In this document: positions 10,407 through 24,996 of the stretch, in pieces | Position numbering within the stretch: position 1 is the first letter of the stretch | Layout of the letters: every line of letters begins with the position of its first letter | Assembly (NCBI GenBank): GCA_009801015.1 | Contig: VHZZ01000010.1 | Span: forward strand, 34,854 to 72,565 | From: Silene noctiflora | Taxonomy: Eukaryota; Streptophyta; Magnoliopsida; Caryophyllales; Caryophyllaceae | Reading direction: 5' to 3' | DNA: 37,712 nucleotides | Made by a program: the position numbers and the translations under genes | Notes under the pieces: generated by a model | The model's database searches: none | Told to the model about the DNA's origin: nothing | Seen by the model: the letters and a program-made list of their open reading frames with translations, nothing else

Positions 10407-10469
10407 AACCCTAAAGCCCAAAGGCAAAAGCCCATACAAAACCCTAGATTAATAAATACTTAGGGTTTT
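10407..10469 (+). promoter_or_regulatory. eS6 promoter module: site II elements and teloboxes
   Basis: Within 63 bp there are an AACCCTA telobox (10407-10413), two AGCCCA words (10415-10420 and 10429-10434; TGGGCT on the other strand, the site II motif bound by TCP factors), AAACCCTA (10438-10445) and an inverted TAGGGTTTT (10461-10469). Site II plus telobox is the established signature of plant ribosomal-protein promoters, and this module lies about 100-160 bp upstream of the eS6 ATG. Confidence 0.8.
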
Positions 10470-10564
10470 GCCAAGCAATAAACTCTCTAAACAAACAAGA
10501 GTGAGGCAGAAATAAAAACCACCAAAAGAGAGAAGAGCGCAGCCTCCATTCTCCATTGCCCACC

Positions 10565-13317
<2,753 letters not shown>

Positions 13318-14194
13318 TTCTCATGCAATCTTATGGCATTTTGTCAAATCACTATGAGATCTTAGTTTTGTGATGACATAATTCATGTGCTTGTTGCATT
13401 GAGGTAGAGACTTGTAGTACCTGTTTTTGAGGTTTTATATTTCTTGCTAAAATACTTTGTTTTGTTATGTTTTCGCGTCTTTTCTTGAACATTACAGCAT
13501 CCCATTTCGACATTAATTACATGTTTAAGTACATTAACCGTGTTGAAGTTCATTTTGATGGTTACGAATGAGTTAATGTATAGCTGATTGTTTCTGAAAC
13601 AATACTCTCCCCACTCCGAATTTTCAATTAAGATTCTCACATATAATCGGAAATGTAAATTAATGATCATTACGGTGATAGCGTTGGAGAATTACCAGTC
13701 ATATCGCAACCAGTCATATCGCGTTATTACTTATTAGTCATGAAAAAAGGAACCCGATGTTTATCAGATGGGTTACTTGGGTAGATGTTCTCGGGTAAAT
13801 TTTCTTGGCGAATTCACAGGAAAATAAAATCCGAGGCAAGTATTTAAGCAATTGTAACCCGATGTTTGTATTTGTATATCAGGGGGTAGATATTCTCGGG
13901 TTAAATCTAAAAGAAAATCCGATGCATGTATGTTTGAATTTATGAAAGCGTAATTTCGGGTTATGCTTTGATTGACATTTCAGTGACCAGATTTCGGAAA
14001 GGTACGAAATTCACAAGAATCCACATACATAACATAAATACTACTAGTAATTAGGAAAACAAGTTTTTAATACGACCGTCTCAATATGCAGCAACTTTGA
14101 TACTCGTTAACTCTTAATATTCCGCCTTCAAAATTCATGAACTGGGATTGGTTTGATGAAATCGTCTCATACAAGAATCTGTGTTAGGAACATA
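13318..14194. other. Convergent eS6 / DAHP synthase intergenic region with a direct repeat
   Basis: The two genes face each other, so this is 3' flank for both. A roughly 105-bp direct repeat lies at about 13751-13950: AACCCGATGTTT, GGTAGATGTTCTCGGGT and AAAATCCGAGGCAAGTAT in copy 1, and AACCCGATGTTT (13856), GGTAGATATTCTCGGGT and AAAATCCGATGCATGTAT in copy 2. No gene is visible. Confidence 0.6.
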
Positions 14195-17075
<2,881 letters not shown>

Positions 17076-17113
17076 ATTGGGAATGTATGTAGTCAATGAG
17101 GAGAAAATGGAGA

Positions 17114-17122
17114 TTTATTATA
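17114..17122 (-). promoter_or_regulatory. TATA-like box of DAHP synthase
   Basis: On the minus strand TATAATAAA lies about 40-48 bp upstream of the ATG. This would give an unusually short leader, so a more distant start is possible. The leader is rich in CACCAACTCCCC-type pyrimidine words. Confidence 0.35.
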
Positions 17123-17212
17123 GGGAGAAGACTAGTGAGGGGAGTTGGTGGTGTTGTAATGGTGAAGAACTAAGAAGTGGCAATATAATGGGCATAATCA
17201 ATTTTTTTTGTT

Positions 17213-17272
17213 TGACCGGATTCGAGTCGGATAGAATTACGTGAGTTTTAATACTGCTGGCATTTTCAGGGT
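17213..17272 (-). mobile_element. SINE 3' fragment (same family as 36567-36735)
   Basis: ACCGGATTCGAGTCGGATAG and GAGTTTTAATACTGCTG match ATCCGGATTCGAGCCGGGTA and GAGTTTTAACACTGCTGCG of the complete element near 36.6 kb. Only the 3' body is present; it directly abuts a second, different SINE. Confidence 0.6.
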
Positions 17273-17465
17273 TTTTTTTTGTGCGTGTTGACTAGGACTA
17301 TGCCCTACCGACAGCTGGGGCAATCTCCTTCGGGATACTGAAGGCAATTTAATGGGTTGACCCCTCCCAAATTTGGCATTTTCATTCGCAAGAGTCAGGA
17401 ATCGAACCCCTGACCACTTGTTTAAGAGATAAGAGCCTTACCACTCACACCAACCAACTTTTTAC
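17273..17465 (-). mobile_element. tRNA-derived SINE
   Basis: On the minus strand, GGTGTGAGTGGTAAGGCTC reads as an RNA polymerase III A box and GGGGTTCGATTCCTGACTC as a B box (consensus GGTTCGANTCC), about 35 bp apart. They are followed by a tRNA-unrelated body (CCCAAATTTGG, CCCATTAAATTGCC) and an A-rich end (GCACAAAAAAAA). No clear target-site duplication was found, perhaps because the 3' end meets the neighbouring SINE fragment. Confidence 0.7.
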
Positions 17466-17683
17466 AACGTTTTGTTTTTGTTTTTTTCGTAACTTAATTA
17501 TCATTGATCGTGGTGCAAAATGAGTATTAGACTGATTTTGTTGTAGACTCGTAGATCGTGATTTAACTGGTAAATCATTTTATATCATTTGTAAATGTTC
17601 TTTTTAATATCTTTTTAGTTTAAATTGTAATGTCTCAAAGTAACATATTTTCACAAGAAATTGACGGAAGTTATCAATGGTAA

Positions 17684-17859
17684 GGTCATGTTCTTTTAGG
17701 CTTAATTTCAGCTCATTTCAGTTCAATTAAGATCTATTCAGTTCAGTTCAACTCTTTTCTTCACAAATTAACTCTTATTTTAGTCCAGTTCAGTTCAGTT
17801 CAACTCAATTAAGTTCATTTCAATTCAGTTTAGATAGTTTCAGTTCAAAAGAACAAGGC
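17684..17859. mobile_element. Tourist-like MITE
   Basis: 176 bp flanked by TAA (17681-17683 and 17860-17862). Ends GGTCATGTTCTTTT and, inverted, GCCTTGTTCTTTT. The interior consists of CAGTTCAGTTCAACT-type words. Related to the copy in SnRK2 intron 2 (6079-6194). Confidence 0.7.
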
Positions 17860-18724
17860 TAAGTCTTTTTTACATAAAATTTTATCATTTTTTATCAAAA
17901 TAAAAATTGGAATATTATCTGATTTTGTTTAAAAGTGTTTTTAAGGAAACATAAGAATGAAATTTTTAACCATTTTGTTGTATTATATACTCCTTAATCC
18001 GTATCACAATTTAGTAAGATATTATGCAAATAATTATATTAGGTAGGACACCTACCTTACCTAATTAATTCAATATAATTTGTTAGTGGTCGATTTATTC
18101 CCATTAATTAATTATATTATATAAATCTATTTTAAAACAAACGCTACATGAAATTCAATTGGAATCGATGTAAATTAGTAAAGTTATACATAGTATCGAA
18201 CCTCGAATTTCATGATTGAGATAAAAGAGTTCTTACCGCTTGATCTAACCCTTATTCTACAAGTACACTCTTATCCAAAATCCAATACTCGATATGTCAT
18301 TCGCATCCACTTCGGATACATACTCACGAACTTTTAAATAACAAAGTAAGATGCGGTAAACAAAGTAGTTTATTTTTTTTTTTTTAAAATGATTATGAAA
18401 ACCGAGAGTTAAAATTAACACTCATAACAATGTCTATCGGTTTGGACGATAATTTTAATTGTTTTTTCAAGTTCAGTTTTTCTTTGCCAGGTCTAGGTAA
18501 TAACATGACTAAGCCTCTTTTCGGGAAACCGATATGAGTAATGCTAGAACTAGTTGGGGTTGAGTCCGGTTTTTAGCATTTCTTATTTACTGGGCTCAAA
18601 TTCTCCGGTTCACTTTGTTATGTATTATAGCCCATAAAATAAGAGGCACAAAATCCACCCAATACAATAAAATTTCAATTAACTCACAAGCCCATGATGT
18701 TGATATATACGCGGAAACCCGAAA

Positions 18725-19289
18725 ACCCGACCTGCCCGACCCGTTTTTGGGTTATAAACCCAGTTTTTTCGACCTGTGACCCGTTTGACCCGAATCTGAA
18801 ATGACCCGTTATTTTAGGGTCGAGACTCGACCGGAACGGGTCGACCCGTTGGGTCAAAGATAAATCAAGATTTTTATTAAAATATTAATATTTATATATT
18901 ATATTTGAAAAAAAGTGTTAAATTTTTTTTTTTTTTTTACTGAAAAATAAAAAAAAATTAAAAAGTCAATTTTATATAACCTTTATACTTCGTAATATTT
19001 AATAATAAAATAATTATTAAAAAAACTTATTTAATAATTATGTCAATATAATTAATGTAAACGTTGAAATAATTAATATAAACGTTGAATATGATTAAAA
19101 TATTAATTTTAAATATGTTTTACGTTTTTAAAAATTATTTTTTTAATTAAAAAATAGATTAAAAAAAACGTTAGAAATTGTTTCTTGACCCGTATTTTGA
19201 CTCTAACCCGACTCGTGACCCGTATTTTGACCCAACGCGTATGACCCTACCCGGGACCCGACAAGTCCGACCCGTTTGACGGGTCTAAT
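18725..19289. mobile_element. hAT-like element related to 16009-16555, inverted
   Basis: Its right end, read inverted, is TAGACCCGTCAAACGGGTCG, matching the left TIR of the element in DAHP synthase. The interior word GACCCGTTGGGTCAAAGATA and the AT-rich core match it in reverse order. The left end (about 18725) has diverged and no target-site duplication is readable, so the boundary is approximate. It ends about 150 bp from the 3' end of the EXORDIUM-like gene. Confidence 0.65.
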
Positions 19290-19436
19290 CTTGATTGATA
19301 GTTATTAATTTGCTTTTTTAAGGGCAGGATTTCAAACAATGATAACTATTAATTGAGACACACAGACTACAACTTTTTCGTGATACAAACTTATGTTTAA
19401 AAAATTAACGAGTGATTCATGCATACAAAATCATCT

Positions 19437-20375
19437 TTATAATAATGTTTTGCACGAAAATGTTTTCGGATCCCACATAGCAGGGAGCAAGTATTTTCGT
19501 CCATGTAATCCATACGCATTAAAACTCGCTTCTGTATACGGGTCAGTTAAAAGCTTACCAGGAAAACCCGGAAAAGAACCCGACCCAAATATCCCAGTAC
19601 AAGCAGATACTGCTTCCAAGGACCCTTCAACAGGACCTTGGAAATATCCGCTATTAAAAGGATTTGTCACCGCCCCTGCTAAAACCGTAGCCAAATTGAT
19701 TACCATACCATCGACCCCAACATCACCGTTCGGGGCGACAAGTGGCGGTAATTGCGGGCCGAACATGGGTTGATGAAAAGGCCAAGCACATTGACCCGGA
19801 CATTGTTTACCCGGGTTACCAACCCATGCATAAGGTACCCGTACCTTTTTATGTTTACCCGCATAATTATACCCATGTGCCCCGCACGTGTTCATACAAA
19901 AGTCTTCACTTGCCACGTCAGCAGAAGTCAAAACGACGTTTATTGCACCTTTATGTGCAACCCTAGACGTCAAAACGACGAGTTTCGACGAAGTCAATAT
20001 TTTTCCCGTAGAATAACCCTCGTCAAATATTTGTTTCCCTAGAGCAATACTGCACGGTCCTCCCCGGTACCTCCCTATCATCTCCCACCACGCCGAAACG
20101 GACGGTTTAGACGTTCCGACATGATTTGAGCTTAAGGAGGTGATAAAATCGACAATAATCGACCGTTGTATGGGACTGAATTTACCGTACCAAATTAGAT
20201 TAACGGTAACATTTCCTTTTAGAAGAGGGCCGTTATGGTACGTTAGTATTAACGGTCGCGGTTGCACGAGAGCGAGTTTACGTGGTATCGTTGCTGAACA
20301 TGGCAATGTATATGTGTATGAAAATAACACAAATATTGTTATACGTACAAGTTTGTACTTAAAATTGTTAATCAT
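19437..20375 (-). CDS. EXL: EXORDIUM-like / phosphate-induced (PHI-1) protein A
   Basis: Secreted protein of the EXORDIUM/PHI-1 family, apoplastic proteins tied to brassinosteroid- and carbon-dependent growth; the biochemical activity is not established. It is a single exon of 312 aa, as usual for this intronless family (about 305-330 aa). The ATG at 20373-20375 opens a hydrophobic signal peptide (IFVLFSYTYTLPCSA, residues 14-28). Family blocks follow: [20 protein letters not shown] (48-67), WW at 96-97, INVVLTSADVA (145-155), FCMNTCGAHG with paired Cys (159-168), [20 protein letters not shown] (184-203), [14 protein letters not shown] (221-234), NPFNSGYFQGP (238-248) and a C-terminal SCKTLL. 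The gene looks intact. A fragment at about 26083-26425 was copied from it. Confidence 0.95.
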   Translation of the reverse strand: MINNFKYKLVRITIFVLFSYTYTLPCSATIPRKLALVQPRPLILTYHNGPLLKGNVTVNLIWYGKFSPIQRSIIVDFITSLSSNHVGTSKPSVSAWWEMIGRYRGGPCSIALGKQIFDEGYSTGKILTSSKLVVLTSRVAHKGAINVVLTSADVASEDFCMNTCGAHGYNYAGKHKKVRVPYAWVGNPGKQCPGQCAWPFHQPMFGPQLPPLVAPNGDVGVDGMVINLATVLAGAVTNPFNSGYFQGPVEGSLEAVSACTGIFGSGSFPGFPGKLLTDPYTEASFNAYGLHGRKYLLPAMWDPKTFSCKTLL

Positions 20376-20512
20376 GTTGAATATCTGAAAGAATGATTTT
20401 GACGTAAGTGGTTTTTCTGTTTCAGTGAATAGTTTACGTTTGTTTTATTATATATTTGTCGAATAATTAAAAGGAGATATATGTGCAAGGAAATTAATAA
20501 GAAGTGGTTGGG

Positions 20513-20522
20513 TATTTATATA
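20513..20522 (-). promoter_or_regulatory. TATA box of EXORDIUM-like gene A
   Basis: TATATAAATA on the minus strand, about 140 bp upstream of the ATG, giving a plausible leader of about 110 bp. Confidence 0.5.
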
Positions 20523-20673
20523 TGTGAGGGAGAATAATGGGATGACAAATGCTAGCTAATGAGTGACTTTGATGGTATAGTGGGTCGGTTTTTGCCACTA
20601 TGGTTATAAAAATTAAGAAGACATGATTAAGTTTGAAATTTAATATTTTGGTTAACTTTAATTAGGTCTTGTA

Positions 20674-21115
20674 ATGATATGAACCTGCTCGTTGAGTCAT
20701 TGGAATCGGCTCAGTCAAAGTTTGGCTTGTACTCAGTTAAAACGAGCTCGAGTTTGGATAAAAATGAGCCGAGCCCGAGCTGAGCAGGGCTCGGCTCAGA
20801 AACTCGTTTATAATTTTTTTTGGTATAATCTTTATATTGTAGTATTATTTTTATTTCAAATTATATGTTATTTAGACATTTATTATATTATTATATAGTG
20901 ATATAATATTTTTTAGTATTTTATAATTTAGTTTTTTTCAAAAATTATATTTATTTAGATTTAAAAGGTGAGAAAGTGAAAATATATAATGACAAAACGA
21001 GCTTGATTCGAACTCGAGATGAGCTCGAGCTTCAATGTTTTAGGCTCGACGAGTTACGAGCCCGAGCTACAAAATTCGAGCCAAGCTCGAGCTCAGCTCG
21101 GCTCGTTTACACCCG
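20674..21115. mobile_element. GAGCTCGAGC-rich non-autonomous element
   Basis: About 440 bp with GC-rich ends made of GAGCTCGAG / GGCTCGGCTC words facing each other around an AT-rich core. The right end, inverted, reads GTGTAAACGAGCCGAGCTGA, a terminus style seen in plant hAT-like MITEs. The left end (GAACCTGCTCGTTGAG) is diverged and no flanking duplication is clear, so edges are approximate. Confidence 0.55.
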
Positions 21116-21119
21116 TACG

Positions 21120-22527
21120 CTTTAGGAATTTAGAAAGTTTGCATTTACAGTGCCTTTTCTAAACCTGAGTTACAAAATCAGGGGAACATAGATGTTAACA
21201 GGATTTGAATACAGCTGAAATTATTGCATGAGTGCTTGCTTATTTAGCACACATTATATATTACTACATTTATTTGAATTGTGATCAAATAAGTTCTTAA
21301 ATCTGTCTTAGATACAAATCTTTTTAAGATTAATCCATTCGGAGATTATAATTTGCTAATTAAATACCTTTTAATATGAAATATTACATAAATACCTGAT
21401 TAAAGATAACGATTGCGAGTCTTACTATTTCGAAAGAGGCAAAAGAGTGGGGCAAAATGCCAGGCTGTAGAGTGGAGTTGGTGATTGGGTAGACTCTTCC
21501 ATATATTCGGCAGTGGATGGACGGCGAATCTGGACGACAAAAATTCTAAGATTCATCGGGTATACAAGAATATCATATACTCTAACCAATGAGATGTTTT
21601 TTTTAAGAATTCAATGGACCCTCGCCTTGTTTTATACCGATTAATAATATATTACATAAAATATATCACATTATTATCACTAATGTCAAATTTCTTGTTT
21701 AAGACGAGTTTGTTCATAAGTTTAATAGTTAATATAGGTTAAAAAAATATGAAAATGATAAAAGTAGAATATATAGAAAAAAGTAAAAAAATTGTCTTAT
21801 GATCGGTTTTCGTCTTAAGACCATTCCCAAGCAAGGTTACCAACCGGGTTGTGACCTTGTTGGGTCGTCCTAATGACGTAATTAAGTACTAATAAGAGAG
21901 TAGTTAGGGTGACTTTGAAATGGTGAGGGCCAATTTGTGCCCTTGAGTTGAGGTCTTGAAAAAGGGTGGTGACCTTACATGTGGCAACTTGTTATTGGCT
22001 TACAGCATTAAATAAACAAAATTAAAAAAAAAAAAGTACAACTATGTACATCATAAAGTGGAAAATGATTGGGTTGGTGACCTAGGTCGCGATTTTCTTC
22101 TTGGAAGGGTGAAAGTGGGTCAAGATTAATAAGGTATAATTAAGAGGAAAAATTTTGGTAACCCGATTAACACGACTTTCTGCTTGAGGATGGAAGGGCG
22201 ACAAACTATTCTCTAACAAAATTCCCTTTTATTTATTCATTGTATACAATCTAGAACGGTTGACAGCTAATGGTGCCACGCATGACATAATCTATGAATA
22301 AAAGTTGCAGAAAATTATGTTAGTGAGTTATTAGTGAGTGGTGACTAGAAAGTTGGGAGTAATATAATAAAGCTCAACCCTCAAAGGATGCATATTTCAT
22401 AGCACAAATTCTAATTTAAGATGGTCATTATCCGTCTTAAATTTAAGACGGATAATGGTATTTGTGTGAGAGAGCCACTATCCGTTTTAAGCAGGACCTT
22501 CTGATTTCATAGTTAGCACATGTTTAG
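21120..22527. other. Intergenic, no gene recognised
   Basis: AT-rich DNA without a convincing open frame. At about 22425-22475 a short hairpin (CATTATCCGTCTTAAATTTAAGACGGATAATG, described here as two 15-base arms) and the following CACTATCCGTTTTAAGC word belong to the fold-back MITE style seen elsewhere in the window. Confidence 0.4.
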
Positions 22528-22535
22528 TGTATGAG

Positions 22536-23051
22536 CAGTGGCGGACCTAGAAATTTAGTGTTTGGGTGCACTAAATTTTTTTAACGTGTTATTTACGCGC
22601 GTTTAAGATCAATATTTTTATATTTTAATATTTTTTTTCCCTAAATTAGTATTATATAAAAGTAAAAGAATGAAAAAATAATGGTTTTATTGATATATTT
22701 TCTAAAAAAATAATATTTTCTATAAAATACTTTAAATTTTAAACATATGTAAAAATAATATCTTTTTAGTAGAAGGATAATGATACGGCGCCGTAACATT
22801 ATCCTTTATAGAATATAATATACTTTAGTACTTAATATTTAAACAAATGTTAGTGGTTCAATGGTTTAGAATTTGGCAAGTTAATTGAATGTTAGAGGTT
22901 CGAATCGCATATCAAGCAATTTTTTTAAATATATTTGACAAATAGTACTGTGCCATGATAACTTTGTGTCTACATTAGATACCTACAAACATTTATTTCT
23001 GAAACTTCATGGGTGACACCTGCCCCAGGGCCCCCCTTGGGTCCGCCCCTG
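22536..23051. mobile_element. Non-autonomous hAT element, 8-bp TSD
   Basis: Perfect 8-bp duplication TGTATGAG (22528-22535 and 23052-23059). TIRs CAGTGGCGGACC and, inverted from the right, CAGGGGCGGACC. It is 516 bp with no open frame. Inside are a 34-bp near-perfect palindrome (22773-22806, 16 of 17 pairs, centred on GGCGCC) and a tRNA-like segment (about 22852-22912) with GTGGTTCAATGGTTTAG and AGAGGTTCGAATCG. It appears to have landed in or beside a fold-back MITE that resumes at 23060. Confidence 0.9.
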
Positions 23052-23059
23052 TGTATGAG

Positions 23060-23195
23060 GGAGCCTCTCTCACAATATGCAAGTAACACTTATACATGGG
23101 ATGCTCCATTTTCCTTCCACTTGCCCTATTGTGAAAGGGGGTCACTATCCGTCTTTAGCTTGTAATGTACATTCATCCGTTACAAGCAAGACGCT
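23060..23195. mobile_element. Fold-back MITE, partial copy
   Basis: CTCTCTCACAATATGCAAGT, GGATGCTCCATTTT and CACTATCCGTCTTTAGCTTG align in order with the complete copy at 28583-28772, ending at a GTTACAAGCAAGACGCTTT word. Its left half is missing or displaced by the hAT element to the left. Confidence 0.75.
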
Positions 23196-23199
23196 TTAA

Positions 23200-23948
23200 A
23201 CAATTACAAGTACTCCATATGTGAAGTGTGAATCGTAAGATTGTATTGTCGGAAATCCAATTGTCATGAATTTGTAAAAGTTGTCCGAAAGCGAATGCCT
23301 TTCGGCCAATACGGCACAACTAGTTTGACCTTTATGGTTCGTAAGCCCATTCCGCACGTGTATGGGAGAGTACTATCGACACTGACTCCTACATACCAGA
23401 CCTCTAATCTAACCCGGCTCGCCTAGTAGACTGTGCACGTCGTAAATATTTTGAAAACGTAGTGCTCGTTGCGAACCTCAAAAGAGTAAAGCTAAAAAGT
23501 TAAAACTATGAGCTGACTAAACTCATCATCCTAGTCGAACCGCGTGGACCTAGAAATTATCGTTCTTGGATTACATGCACCCATGCCAGAGAAGTGCCCT
23601 ATGCTAGCCGCGTAGCCAAGTTCAACGAACCCTTAATAAGGAAACCTGATCCATCCTTAAAAGTCGCTTAAACAGTCTGAACATGTCCAGTATCTGAAAT
23701 CACAAGGTTGTAACCCGTCACAATCGAAATTTTTCGTTCCGAGAATTCATGTCACTTGTAACTTAAATGTTGTTGCTAGTTATTAATACTGAAATGTTAG
23801 TGCCACTGCTAAAAAGTGATAGCACTTTCTAAAACGACTACATCTCTTTATTTTGACCATTATAGTATCCTTATCTGCGTTATTTTGCACTATTTCAACG
23901 TGCCCTTTACTTTTGTGTATAACTTTCCTACGAGCTTCCTACTTACCT
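23200..23948. other. Intergenic, no gene recognised
   Basis: No protein match was recognised in any frame. Less AT-rich than its surroundings at 23280-23660, with short open frames that carry no family motif. It may be an old coding or element relic, but I cannot assign it. Confidence 0.3.
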
Positions 23949-23956
23949 AGTGCTCT

Positions 23957-24838
23957 TAGAGTTGGCAATCGGGCCGTGGGCTGGCGGGCGGCACGGCTCC
24001 GAGGAAGGCACAGCACGGCACGACGAATTTTTCGAGGCGGCACGGGCCCGGCACGACCGTGCTTGAGCCGAGCTCTGACGCCATTTTCCTAAAATGTTCG
24101 TGCCTAGGCACGGCACGGCTCAGGCACGAGTGGGTCTGGCACGAATCAGGCACGGCGGGCCTGACACGGCACGACCCAAAAATTGGTACGAAAGTACTAA
24201 AAATATACTCCCTCCCATCCACTATCTTCTTCCCTATTTGGATGGGCACGGAGATTAAGGGAGGGAGTATTATATTGATAAAAGAAAATGTGGGGTTGAG
24301 GGATTGTAGAGGGNTGTGAATAAAATAAGAGTAAAAGAGTTGGTGGAGTTTGATGATAAGAGAGAGGAATGAATAAAATAAGAGTAAAAGTGTTGGGTGG
24401 GGTTTGTGATAGGAGAGAGGAATGAATAAAATAAGAGTAAATTGTTACCAAAAATAGAAAGGGGAAGAAAACCTGAATAATCCGTTTTAGGAAATAGGGA
24501 AGAAAATAGTGGATGGGAGGGAGTAGCAATTATAAGACAATTATATAACAATTTATCATTTATTAAACAAAAAGTACTAAAAGTATACAATATTTTTAAA
24601 AAAAGTGAAATAAACTCAAGGCACATGGGCCGGCCCACACGCCAAGCACGAACAGCCCATGGGCCAGACACGGCCCAGGCACGAAACTGGGCGTGCCAAG
24701 AGCGGGCCGCGACGGGGTTTGGGGTGAGTGGGCCAGGCACGGCCAGCTCAATATCCGTGCCTGGGCCGGGCCAATTTTTTATGAAAGCACGACGGGCCGG
24801 CACACGGGCTGACCCAGCACGGCCCATTGCCAACTCTA
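23957..24838. mobile_element. hAT-like element (TAGAGTTGGCAA ends) with nested Stowaway
   Basis: 8-bp duplication AGTGCTCT (23949-23956 and 24839-24846). TIRs start TAGAGTTGGCAAT and, inverted, TAGAGTTGGCAATGGGCC. The subterminal parts are GC-rich GGCACGGCAC arrays and the core is AT-rich. A Stowaway element (24208-24523) is inserted in the core. A second, inverted copy of this family without the insertion is at 34567-35173. The right end is about 48 bp upstream of the TATA box of the broken EXORDIUM-like gene. Confidence 0.9.
24208..24523. mobile_element. Stowaway-like MITE nested in hAT element
   Basis: Flanked by TA (24206-24207 and 24524-24525). Ends CTCCCTCCCATCCACTAT and, inverted, CTCCCTCCCATCCACTAT, followed on both sides by TTCTTCCCTATTT-like words. 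This is the classic Stowaway (Tc1/mariner) end. The interior has about 2.5 tandem copies of a 55-65 bp unit beginning GAATAAAATAAGAGTAAA. The related element at 34567-35173 shows the unoccupied site. One ambiguous base (n) lies at 24314, inside the internal repeats. Confidence 0.9.
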
Positions 24839-24886
24839 AGTGCTCTTCCCTTAAATTAAGACGGTTTTAAACAAAATCTACTCGGC

Positions 24887-24894
24887 TATATAAA
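24887..24894 (+). promoter_or_regulatory. TATA box of broken EXORDIUM-like copy B
   Basis: TATATAAA followed by ACTCCCTCACTCTCTACTCC, a canonical plant core promoter about 103-110 bp upstream of the ATG at 24997. It looks intact although the gene behind it is frameshifted. Confidence 0.6.
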
Positions 24895-24996
24895 CTCCCT
24901 CACTCTCTACTCCTTTTCATACTTTTAAACATACACGGCACTTGCCAACTTCAAATTAAACATAACAAAATTTAAACCATGACATTTTCCTAGACA

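Noticed and set aside
17076-17096. A seven-residue N-terminal extension of DAHP synthase
   Set aside because: The in-frame upstream codon is TTG, not ATG. The first ATG gives a normal transit peptide.
17360-17450. A tRNA gene on the minus strand
   Set aside because: A and B boxes are present, but no acceptor stem or anticodon arm can be drawn and a SINE body and A-rich tail follow.
22425-22460. Possible microRNA-like hairpin (CATTATCCGTC arms)
   Set aside because: The perfect short hairpin belongs to the fold-back MITE family and no arm matches a known microRNA.
23956-24249. Arg/Ala/Pro-rich open frames in the GGCACGGCAC arrays (also at 34354-35263)
   Set aside because: They arise from GC-rich transposon subterminal repeats in several frames at once and lie wholly inside bounded hAT elements.
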